Assembly: GCA_942159475.1 (NCBI GenBank)
Contig: OW804096.1
Location: 13,751,871 to 13,815,870 of the forward strand
Reading direction: 5' to 3'
Length of the DNA stretch: 64,000 nt
Origin: Sthenelais limicola
Lineage: Eukaryota > Annelida > Polychaeta > Phyllodocida > Sigalionidae
The translations under genes were made by a program, and so were the position numbers. The notes under the pieces were generated by a model. It was given only the letters and a program-made list of their open reading frames with translations. It did no database searches and was not told the origin of the DNA. Within the stretch, counting starts at the first letter, position 1. Each line of letters opens with the position of its first letter. Positions 22,961-32,720 of the stretch are shown here, one piece after another.

Positions 22961-25699
22961 CTAAGATTCTAATAATACTTTTGCTGGGGGATTTGTTAAT
23001 GCTCTTGCTATAGCTGTTAGTTTATCTTCTTGGTTTCCTAGCATGGGGGTCTGAGTTTCTACGTTTTCTGAATCTAATAGGCATTGTATGTCTTGCGGTT
23101 TATATTGCTTGAAAGTCATTGGTTTGTAACCCTCATTGTACAGTATTATTGCGGTGCTGGTCGTTGTGTCTCCTAGCGCTGGGATGCTCGTGAAGTAGCT
23201 TCGGAATGGTAGTTTTACCAATTCTGGTAGGTGGAAGTCGATTACTCCTGATCTTGTTTTTATTTTCATTGGTCCATTCCATTTGATCCTTAGGGCTGGG
23301 TTTGGGCACACTGAGTAGCTTAAGTCCTCGGCTTTTGGGGCGGCTCCTTCAATGATGTGGTCCCATTCGTGAGGAATGGACAATAGTGGGATAGAATAGT
23401 TTTCTGGTCCCAAATATATTTTAAGGCATGCATCGGGGTTGGTTTTCTTAGCGCTGGATATTTTTCCTATTTTCCTGAGGCAAAATCTCCATAGTACTTT
23501 GAAGACTTTTACGGCGATGTAACTTATTATTAATACTATCATAACGACCAGAATGTTATGCGTGTCGTGATTCTCTAGGAATTGAAAGATTACTGGTGCT
23601 GCCGTCGTTGTCTGCTCTCTAGGTGACAACTTTGTTATGTTTTCTATTAGGATGGGAGGTCGATTTTCAATATTATGGTGTACCTCATCATACAATTTAT
23701 ATGCACTTGCCGCTCTTGTGAATCCTAAGAATGGACCTGTGCAATGTACTTTATATAAAGTAAACAGTGAAATGGTTATAGCACACAAGGATAGTATTGG
23801 AGATAGGTAAGACCAAACCGGATTTGACGCGAAGCTTCGTAGGAAGTTGTTTGTGTCTTGTTTTAATTCCTGTGTTGGTATTTCCAGTGATGAAGCGTTT
23901 TCTAATAGCGCCTTTGCAAATGGCAATAAGTCTATCGCTGTATTGGCGTCTACTGTAGTTTTGTATTGGAATCTTTCCATGAATTTTGATACACTGGGAG
24001 ATTTGAAGGTGACTGGATTCAAGTGGACCGAACTTGGCGTCAGGTGGTCTAATTTAATGTTTATAGCTGACATGAATAGGAGGTTTGATGTGTGCAGTTC
24101 GTAGTGAAATGATGTGGAAGAGTTACATGGGAGTTTTGAATTTGGTAGTGATAGTGGTCCTATGTTGATGGAGCATAGGCACGGTACTCCCACTATAAAT
24201 AGCGCCTTTGCTTTGTGTTTGCTTCCTGGTTTTCCATGGCACAATATTGTGTAACTATCTTCGTTCGTGGCAATCAGATATTCGTCGTGCGATATGGAGA
24301 TTGCGTGGGTTGTGGGTTTCGCTAGAGGATATATCACAAAATTACAAATGTTTCTGAGAATAGTTGTTTTGTTTTGAAATATTGCTATTATGCATGATGG
24401 TGAGGTGGCGTGTATTCTAGGAAGCGTGCGGGTGCACACTCTAATGGATTCTCCTGTACACGAGTGTAGGTCTCCCTCGCTCACCTCTAGAAACAGAGTT
24501 TTATCCCTAGAGACTGCTATAAACTCTACTTTGGTTTTGATGCTTGTGATTCCAATTGTTGGAGTTGTTGTCGTGTTGATAGGTATGGGAATTGATATTA
24601 CTTGGTATAAGTCAAATACTGCAGCTGTAGAAGATATTATCACTCTAGTGTTTATGTACAGATGGCTTTCTGAATATACGAACATTGAAATTTTTTGGCT
24701 GTAGTAATATTCTGTGTTCATTATCGCTACTTGCGCTCCTGGGGATGTGATTTTTAGTTTAAGATCTATCTGTGTAAGATAATGCGCAAAGTCTGTAGGT
24801 GTTATGATTTCAGGTGATAGTATGCCTGTAGCTAGTAATCGTAGAGAGTCAATCATGATGTTGAGAGATTGGAGAAATTGTAACTTATGTGATACGATAG
24901 TCAATGCTTCCAGAACTAGGGTCGTTTGCGCCCTTTCGTTCTCTTCGTTTGCTCTCACGTTATCTAGTTTTACTGTAAGATTATTGGTCCATTTATCTAT
25001 ACCTCTCGCCATCGTTCTCATCATAGTTTCCGAATATGTTCTATCTTTTAGGTACATATTGTAAAATTTATCTTGTTTGGCTGTTACTTTCATTAATAGT
25101 TCTGCGGTATCTTTATCTTGTTGTGCGAACGACTGGAGGACTGTATCTATGTTTGAAACTGTACCTACTAGGTTTGCGATATCCTGAGTTGTGGCTAATC
25201 CAAACAGTCCCTTAAATGCTTCTCCTAGGAATCCCAAAATTGCTGATCTTTTACTGCGTTCCTGATGCTTGTTAATTGGGTCCGATAGGAATAGTACTAG
25301 GGTTGCTACGGATGCGTTTATCTGATGTTCAGTATTATTTATAAGGGCATCCAAGGCTTGTGCCTCCTGAATTAGTACGTCACTTATGTCCTCCGTGTTT
25401 TCCATATCCAATCTACTGGAGAATCTCCTGATCTCCTGGGTGTAATTTATAGCTGTAGGGGGAATTTGTGGGATATTGTAGGGGACTGCGAATATTATCT
25501 CCGAGTAGTCGTGGCCGTTTACCAGTGGGGCTGGTAGGGGTTCGAATAGAATGCCCACATTCTGTCGAAGTATAGGGTTTCCTGCGCCTACTAACGTGTA
25601 GATGGCTAAGAAGACTGTTACGAATAACATCTGTAATAAAGATAATATACCCATGCCTAAGTAATTGTAGCGTTTGTGGCTGCCTATCTGGCAGAACAT
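22961..25699 (-). CDS. Env-like glycoprotein of the Gypsy element
   Basis: Intact 912-codon frame, the third gene of the retroelement, downstream of pol. It is expected to be a membrane fusion glycoprotein; in errantiviruses env is made from a spliced RNA. A hydrophobic segment near residues 16-38 can act as signal anchor. An RSKR furin-type site sits at 148-151, followed at once by a Gly/Ala/Phe-rich hydrophobic stretch (about 152-172) like a fusion peptide. That layout recalls the F proteins of baculoviruses and insect errantiviruses, though I could not test homology. Several N-x-S/T sites fit a glycosylated ectodomain. Two further hydrophobic segments lie at about 631-650 and 716-737. They leave a C-terminal region of about 175 residues, unusually long for a cytoplasmic tail. 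No internal stop or frameshift was seen. Confidence 0.8.
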   Translation of the reverse strand: MFCQIGSHKRYNYLGMGILSLLQMLFVTVFLAIYTLVGAGNPILRQNVGILFEPLPAPLVNGHDYSEIIFAVPYNIPQIPPTAINYTQEIRRFSSRLDMENTEDISDVLIQEAQALDALINNTEHQINASVATLVLFLSDPINKHQERSKRSAILGFLGEAFKGLFGLATTQDIANLVGTVSNIDTVLQSFAQQDKDTAELLMKVTAKQDKFYNMYLKDRTYSETMMRTMARGIDKWTNNLTVKLDNVRANEENERAQTTLVLEALTIVSHKLQFLQSLNIMIDSLRLLATGILSPEIITPTDFAHYLTQIDLKLKITSPGAQVAIMNTEYYYSQKISMFVYSESHLYINTRVIISSTAAVFDLYQVISIPIPINTTTTPTIGITSIKTKVEFIAVSRDKTLFLEVSEGDLHSCTGESIRVCTRTLPRIHATSPSCIIAIFQNKTTILRNICNFVIYPLAKPTTHAISISHDEYLIATNEDSYTILCHGKPGSKHKAKALFIVGVPCLCSINIGPLSLPNSKLPCNSSTSFHYELHTSNLLFMSAINIKLDHLTPSSVHLNPVTFKSPSVSKFMERFQYKTTVDANTAIDLLPFAKALLENASSLEIPTQELKQDTNNFLRSFASNPVWSYLSPILSLCAITISLFTLYKVHCTGPFLGFTRAASAYKLYDEVHHNIENRPPILIENITKLSPREQTTTAAPVIFQFLENHDTHNILVVMIVLIISYIAVKVFKVLWRFCLRKIGKISSAKKTNPDACLKIYLGPENYSIPLLSIPHEWDHIIEGAAPKAEDLSYSVCPNPALRIKWNGPMKIKTRSGVIDFHLPELVKLPFRSYFTSIPALGDTTTSTAIILYNEGYKPMTFKQYKPQDIQCLLDSENVETQTPMLGNQEDKLTAIARALTNPPAKVLLES

Positions 25700-26400
25700 A
25701 ATTTCATGATTTGTATAGTTGCTCTTACGCTAATTAGCGGTTATGTCGCTTTCTATCTTCACAATATAGGCACAATTTTCAAGATGTATTAATCTGTAAA
25801 CGGGTAAGAATGGTAGAAGTAAGTAAATGATGCATATACCTTGTCAATCGTATCTATGGCCGGTAATAGACCGTAATTTGGCGAATTGCTCTGTGTCACT
25901 GTCCTGTGCTCCTTGAGGTAATATTTTCGAATGATGGGTGGTGTGGGTTTTTTTTTAAGCTTGCTTAAATGTTTGCCCCTAACGACGGGACCGTAGGTTG
26001 GCTATGTCTACGTGTCTATGACAGTTGCAAGCAAGCAAGCTTTCTTGTGATAAGCTTCAGGTCTATGGGGGTGGGTTCTGCTTTGAGGTGTTGACGCCTC
26101 GCCAGCGAGTGTGTCTCCTCCTGACGCTTATCGCGATTAGTGTCAGTAGCTTCTCTCACCCTTTATTGTTTGTGGGTTGGCCTGTCTGGTGACAGCTTGG
26201 GTTCTTAGGATTATGACAATGGGAATTGAGCTTTACTTCGGATAATGACCCTTATTGGCAATTGCGTGTCTATACCGGTTAGATTGATGTCAGTCTGCAT
26301 TAAAATGAACGATAATTGTTAATTGGAATGTTTATCTGGGGCTTGGCCGTTTGGATTCGCAGTCCTTTGTTGAATGTACCATATGTTTCATGCGCTAGAC
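25700..26400 (-). other. Spacer between pol and env
   Basis: About 700 bp with no long open frame. It is larger than the short gap or overlap usual between pol and env in errantiviruses, so it may hold the env splice acceptor or promoter sequence. It contains a GCAAGCAAGC direct repeat near 26030. Confidence 0.5.
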
Positions 26401-29400
26401 TTAGTGTCTGCGCTTAAGCTTAGAGTGGCTTTGTTTAGGGATTATATGTGGTACTGGGGAAATGATCTTTTGTTTTGGCGTAATTGTACCTGCTTTGATG
26501 TTCCAATCTTTCCTTAGTTTGTCTGGGGTGTGTTGTAGTAGTCTGTAAGCGAATTGATTGTTTTTCAAGTTTTGCACCTTTTTCAGGCGGTCAACATGTA
26601 TTGATTTAGTTAGGATTTTCCCAGATTTAATGTCCCTGAGAATGACACTAAAGTTTGATTTGTATTTACATACTAAATATGGTCCCATAAAAACTTGTTG
26701 GAGTTTCTTAGATGTATGCTTCCGTAGCAAGTTTGGTACGTGTATGTACACTATGTCTGAGACGCATATTTGTGAGTATGTTGCGTTTGCATCGTGTCTA
26801 GCTTTGGTCTTAATTTGCGTGGTTTTGGTCCTTTTGGCTGCCTGATTAAAGGAATGATCTTGAGCCGTGACCATGTCTATGACTGATTTTATAAGAGTTG
26901 TCGGCTCTGTATTTGTGCTTAATGTTGCGTCCATTAAGTTCCTGGGTTGTCTTCCGTGTAAGAGAAAGTACGGGCTGTACCCAGTGGTTTGATTTTGCGT
27001 TGTGTTTAGGGCGAATGTTATTTGTGGAAGATATAGGTCCCATGATTCCTGCTTTTTCATTGCGAATGCCCGGAGGGCAGTATTTAGGGATGAATTATAT
27101 CTTTCCACCTGGCCATTGGATTTGGGTCTCCAGGGGGAGGAGAATATCTGCTTCATGTTGAGCTTTTTGCATATGTTTCCAAAATTTTTTCCTGAGTAGC
27201 TAGTGCTGTTGTCCGACTGGATACTAGTTGGCACGCCGTGTTTACATATTAGGTGTTCTATGACACCGTCTATTGCACTAGCTGCGTCAATTGATTCAGT
27301 TGGGAAGGTAATGCAGAACTTGCTATGGAAATCTAAAATAACATGGATGTATTTGTATCCCTTCTTTGTTGTGGGGAGTGGTCCTATAGCATCTATGCAT
27401 ACCCTCTCGAATGGTTTTGTGGTGGGCTCCCTGATAGTCATTGGTGATTTCTGTGTCCTGCGTAGCTTTTTAGCCTTCAAGCATAGGTCGCATGTAGACA
27501 CATATCTTTTAACATCTCTGTTCATGTATCGCCAATGTACTTTGGGCAACATGGCGGCTAACATTTTTATTTCACCTACGTGTGCTGATATTGGTATATC
27601 ATGAAATAGTTCCAGTGTGTTTTCAATCATATCATCTGGGATAACTATTTGTAGTTGTAGGGAGCCAAACTTCTTCCAAGCTTCGATTGAGAAGTGGAAG
27701 AGTACGTTTTGGAGTACTAAATAGTGTTTGTTATTATTTAGTATGAACCTACTGATTTTTTCATCAGGGGGAAGTTCCTCTTTTTCCAAGTAATCGATGA
27801 GGCCTTTGATATATGGAGTTGACCTCTGAGATCTCTTCAAATTGCTTAGAGAGAAATGGAAGTCTGGTATATGTTTTAAGGTATCTGCAATTGACTCGAA
27901 TTGGGAGTGGGCTTGATCAAATAAGCCTTTCTCCTCGGGGGAGGTTTGTCTTGACGATCTAGTTGTCATCTGGGAGACTTCCTCGGTACTCTCTTCAGTA
28001 CTCATTGATAGGGAAATTGGTCTTATCTTTTCTCCTATTTTTGAGTCTGAGATGGGATTAAAGTCGTTGTTGGGGAATTGTTGACAGAAATCTACCTCAC
28101 AGTTACAATAAAAGTGATGTGTAGACTCCTGTTTCAAGATACCTTTCTTTAGACTTTTATGTTTCATAATTGAGTTTGGGGGCTCTGATAGAGTGAAATG
28201 AGCCTGATTAGTTTCTGATTCGAATGCGACTCTTGTCGCGACCCTTATTCTCTTAGGTGGGGGTGGGGGGTCAGTCATGGGTGGTTCTATCTTATATTCT
28301 CTTCGAGAAAGAACATCAGCTACTGTGTTTTCTTTCCCCTTGACGTGTTGAATTGTAAACGAATATTGCTGGATTTCTAGGGCCCACCTAGCCATTCTAT
28401 TTTTATTTTGCTTATTCGTCAAGAGTGGGATGAGGGCTGCATGGTCAGTGTATAGCTGGAAGTGTCTGTTCTCCAAATAGTGCCTGAAATGTTGCACGGA
28501 GTACACAATCGCTAGTAGTTCCCTTTCCGTTGTATTATAGTTGACCTCGTGTTTACGAAGGCACCGACCTGCAAAGGCTACTGGTCTCAGCACACCCTCA
28601 TTATCTAGCTGAGATAGGACAGAACCGACAGATGTGGAACTTGCATCTGTACTTAAAATGAATTCTTTGTTGAAGTTGGGGAAGTGTAGGAGGGCGTCTT
28701 GGCATATCGAATTTTTCATGGAATTAAATGAATTCTCACAATGTTTATCCCATTTGAATTTGTTACCAGCTTTTGTTAATTCATACAGTGGTTTGATAAT
28801 CTGGCTGAAATCTTTTATGAACCTCTTGAAGAACTGGCATAACCCATTAAACGACCTGACCTGAGTTACAGTTTTGGGTCTGGGGAAAGATTTTAATGCC
28901 TCGATCTTGCTGGGGCATGGTTGGACTCCTTTAGGAGTTATCACCATCCCAAGGAAATTGATGCGGTCGAGAAAGTACTCGCATTTAGATTTCTTCAGTT
29001 TTAGATCACCCTCTCTCAGCGCCTGAAACACGTTTCTGAGGTCTCTGAAATGATCTTCCTCACTGCGGGACAAAATTAGGAGGTCGTCCAGATATGGAAT
29101 CGCACATTTATACCTAAGTTTCTTAAGAATCATGGTCACTAGAGCACAGAAAGCTTGTGGGGATGTTTTAAGTCCCATTGGTAGTACCTTATACCTGTAT
29201 TTCTTGCTGTAGGAGCAAAAACTAGTTTTATCTCTGTCCTCTTCCCTGAGTGGAATTTGAAAAAACCCTTGTTGACAGTCTAGTTTTGAAAATATGGTTG
29301 GTTGTAAGTCGCCAACGTACTCTATGGACTCATCTGCTCTAGGTGATATTAGTGCTTGATTTATTAGGTGGGCGTTAAGATATCTGAAATCTGTGACGAC

Positions 29401-30304
29401 TCTCATGCCTCCTCCTGACTTTTGAACCATGAAGGACCTGCTTGACCATGGTCCTGTATTTGTTTCTTCGATTATTCCCTGACTTTCCATCTGCTCACAC
29501 ACTTTGTCAAACTTTTTTGCTTTATCTAATGTGGTGCGGAAAGGAAGCATGTGGCAAGGGACTGTGCCCTCTTTTAAGTGCAGGGAATGCTCGTATAATT
29601 TAGATAGACCCAATTTGTTATCTTGGCCAACAAAAACGTCGTTGTATTCTGTTAGTAATGCCTTCAGTTTACCTTTCCCTACTTCACTCAATATCTGGTT
29701 AGGTTTAACATTTTCCTCTGAATAAATGTGAACTTCATTGTAATTGCTAATGTACCTTTCCTCCTCGGATGAGGTATCGCTGCAAGAAAAATCACTGTTA
29801 GTATCGAAGGATGTGTCCATGTGGGACAGTTCTGTTATTCTACCTGTAACCTGAGTATCTGTTTTATCGGGTAAAGGAACAAAATCTGTTGGGTCTGATC
29901 TAGAAAATACTGCTACAATTTGACCTTTGTCGATTTTGTATGGGGATGCCCCTGTATTTAATAGTACTACTGGATGTCTATTGCGCCCATTCGGTATTAC
30001 CACGCTTCTTTGTACTAAGAAGGGGACATCCACGCGTCTTGCCATATTATCTACTATTCCCTCATGATCAATATCATTTAAAGTTGTTATTTCACCTGTT
30101 AACGCAAATTCACAGTGTGGGGGAATAGTTATTGACCTTGTGGCCCTAACTGGTTTGTACATTTCGGAAGGATCTTCCTCAAAAATGATGTGGGCTTTAT
30201 GTTTTCGGAAGAAATCTACACCTAATATCATGGGACGGTTTAAGGTTGGCATAACTGCAAAATTATGGCTAAATGTTTGACCTTGTAGCATGAAGGTTAT
30301 TTTT
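26401..30304 (-). CDS. Gypsy pol, main part (RT, RNase H, integrase)
   Basis: Open for 1296 codons from the first ATG after the LINE insertion (30291); the true frame continues from the protease part at 48147-48619. Domains in order: end of the protease region; reverse transcriptase with the YLDD catalytic box at residues 400-403; RNase H with D549, E590 and D616; a long linker; the integrase HHCC zinc finger (H897, H904, C934, C937); and the integrase core D967, D1027, E1063 followed by a C-terminal region. The enzyme copies the element's RNA to DNA and inserts it. The RNase H to integrase linker of roughly 230 residues is long and rich in Ser, Glu and Pro. No stop or frameshift is present within this part. 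The frame is disabled only by the LINE lying between it and its start. Confidence 0.93.
30289..30304. repeat. LINE target site duplication, 3' side copy
   Basis: CATGAAGGTTATTTTT here repeats at 48147-48162. The last bases run into the poly-T, so the true length is 12-16 bp. Confidence 0.9.
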
Positions 30305-30755
30305 TTTTTTTTTTTTTTTTTCCCAACGCCGGGTATTTATTCAGTCTTTCAACAAATCTTAGCTTCGGGGCCGATAACACTTATTTTCTACATCAAGCCC
30401 TCTTCGTCTCTGCTTCTGTGTCGTACATAAGGATTTTTAAAAAGAAGATCACCGACCTGACTTTGCTTGTAATACTGATTATTATATTTTCTAACATGTT
30501 GCGTATAGTTCGTAGCACCCGTGGATGTATTTACATGTTTTGACCAGATCATGAGTTATGTCATTGACTAGCACCTCGTATATTATTTCTAACATAGCAT
30601 TGTATTACATCGCTGAACATTTGTTGTGTAATAAAGTATGACATGTGTATCAAGTTTTCATCGTTTATCGATCAGCCACGACTAGTTTTAGGAGAGACTA
30701 CTATGGTTGAAATTTTTTATACCTCTGTCACACACCTACTTCTAATTTTAACGAC
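30305..30755 (-). other. LINE 3' UTR and poly-A tail
   Basis: About 430 bp after the ORF2 stop, ending in a T-run (30300-30321 on the plus strand) that is the poly-A tail. Nothing else was recognised. Confidence 0.75.
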
Positions 30756-31814
30756 TTATAGTTCGTTATAAAACTTCTCCCATCTTGCCCACTCTCTCTT
30801 GTGGGTGGCGTTTGTAAAGGAGCCGTCATACATAATTCTCAACTTAAACTTTAGCTCTCTGAGAAATTCAAAAAAGCATAACCGATTCTTTTTAAATATT
30901 TTACACTTGTAAATATAGAATCTGGCCAAGAGTAAGACGAAATTCCATGTACAATATTTCTCCTCTATATTGGGAACTCCAAATAACATAAAGATAACGT
31001 TCATATCGTCTGTGATTTCACTGTCCAAATGTTTGCTCCTTTTGGCCCAATTTATCAAATGGTGCCAAAATGAGCAAGCATTTTCACAATCTATAAAAAA
31101 GTGAAACAAGTCATCCACAGAATCGCAATAGCTACATAGATTATTTGGCTTGAGATCCATATCACTCAAATGCACATTACAAATAATCAATCTGTTTAAC
31201 ACCTGATACTGAAATGATTGTAAACGCACATTTCTAGTGCAATTGAACGGTACGCAGTACCAAATCGAGAATTCAATATTTGATATATCTATGTTCTTAT
31301 TTAAAAACATGTTTGCCCACTCGACATTCCTGTCTCCCTTTGGGTTAATGAATACTCTAACGGCGTGATAAATATCACCCGTAGCTGCAGAGAGAATATC
31401 AACGTCTACTGTACCTATTTGACAGATTAGTTCTTCTCTATAATTTTGCACTTCTTCCTCAGCAATTGTCTTGAGCCACCTTGCTGGTATTTTCTTACTC
31501 AAACTAAGTTCTTCTAAGTAATTGATGGTAATGCCAAACTCGCATTTTATTTCGTTCTTATTTTTTACTCTATTGTTTGTGACTAGATCTTCTATCTTGT
31601 GAATCTCTTTTCTTTTCCACAAGTGGACTCTGCACAGGGCGTCCTCAAGCTTTATCCATCTGTTGTTCCAGATGCACTCACATAGGATGCTTTTCTTACT
31701 GCGTGGCTCTTGTGAGCTATAAAAACGATTCCAAGTTTTAAAGATTTCTGTATAGAATTCTGAGAAATCACCACTAATTTGGTTCCTGAACCGCATTAAT
31801 TTTTTGAGATCATA
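30756..31814 (-). CDS. LINE ORF2, C-terminal part
   Basis: The last 352 codons of ORF2, separated from the rest by the CACTA insertion. Removing the CACTA element and one ATA rejoins the two parts in frame. It contains a C-x2-C ... H ... C motif (CSYC at the start, then HFFIDC) like the RVT zinc motif found near the C-terminus of L1-type ORF2 proteins, thought to bind nucleic acid. The frame stays open to a stop at 30756. Codons upstream of 31815 in the same frame are CACTA sequence and not part of this protein. Confidence 0.85.
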   Translation of the reverse strand, partial: YDLKKLMRFRNQISGDFSEFYTEIFKTWNRFYSSQEPRSKKSILCECIWNNRWIKLEDALCRVHLWKRKEIHKIEDLVTNNRVKNKNEIKCEFGITINYLEELSLSKKIPARWLKTIAEEEVQNYREELICQIGTVDVDILSAATGDIYHAVRVFINPKGDRNVEWANMFLNKNIDISNIEFSIWYCVPFNCTRNVRLQSFQYQVLNRLIICNVHLSDMDLKPNNLCSYCDSVDDLFHFFIDCENACSFWHHLINWAKRSKHLDSEITDDMNVIFMLFGVPNIEEKYCTWNFVLLLARFYIYKCKIFKKNRLCFFEFLRELKFKLRIMYDGSFTNATHKREWARWEKFYNEL

Positions 31815-31851
31815 CACTGGAAAAAAAAACGCGTTTACACGGTGAGTATCT
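31815..31851 (+). repeat. CACTA left terminal inverted repeat
   Basis: 37 bp identical to the reverse complement of 42945-42981. It includes a run of nine A and ends GTGAGTATCT. Confidence 0.95.
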
Positions 31852-32066
31852 CCACTAGTGAGTATCTCCGTGTATCCGCACTGGTGAGTATACCCGTGTA
31901 TCTGCAGTGGGAGTATACCCGTGTATCTGCAGTGGGAGTAAATCCGTGTATCTGCAGTGGGTGTATACCCGTGTATCTGCAGTGGGAGGATCCCTGTGTA
32001 TCCCCGATCCATGCATATCGTCAATGCAGTGGTGTGTGCGTATATCTTTAGATATACGCACACACA
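31852..32066. repeat. CACTA left subterminal repeats and hairpin
   Basis: Five or more copies of a roughly 25-28 bp motif built on GTGTATCTGCAGTGGGAGTA, a likely transposase-binding array. It ends in a near-perfect hairpin at about 32034-32065 (TGTGTGCGTATATCT and its complement around a 2-base loop). Confidence 0.8.
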
Positions 32067-32720
32067 GAGATAAGGTGGGGGGAGATCTTTGCTTTCAATA
32101 TGCTACTTCTCATACATTTATAAAACAATGAGTTTACCAATATATAGACTAGATGTTATAGCACTAGTAGGGGCTCGAAGGCAGGACAAAAGTACCGATT
32201 TTTAAAGCTTGTCAAGGTTTTTCAAAGAGGTGTAAATGTCACGATATGCTACGGAATTTTTGTAAATTGTATGCATCGCAAAACATCACATAACAGAAAC
32301 GTTCTTTTAGCTATAAGGTATTCGTGTACACCACAAACACCGCACAACTGGCAGCATCATGGACAAATTTTATTTATCTGGATTCGTTAAGATCTTGTCA
32401 CGATCCATAATGCCATTATATAAGCTATACTAGCTCTACCTTCACAATATATCTGGAGAATATTAGTTGTATCAATCTCGCAAGACTGCAGTCATTTTCC
32501 TGAGATGATAATCTGCTTGCCAGAGCAAGTTTCTTCTATTCCATTCTATTCTATCGATATTAAAACAGAGCTCACACAAAACACATTTTCATGTACACAC
32601 ATACTTTTTATTATTTCTCAAAATAACCCATCTGAAATACCTTTTTGATTTATAGATTATAGCATCACGCTCATCACTTATTTCAATCTTTATTTGATAC
32701 CACAGACTTGGAATGTCAGT
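32067..32720. other. CACTA left non-coding region, polyadenylation signals
   Basis: 3' flank of the minus-strand gene. Minus-strand AATAAA signals lie at 32689-32694, about 27 bp past the stop, and at 32617-32622. Confidence 0.55.

Noticed and set aside
24390..25064. Plus-strand frames opposite env
   Set aside because: Shadow frames of the intact env gene.
31842..32131. Cys/Tyr-rich frames at the CACTA left end
   Set aside because: Translation of the subterminal repeats.
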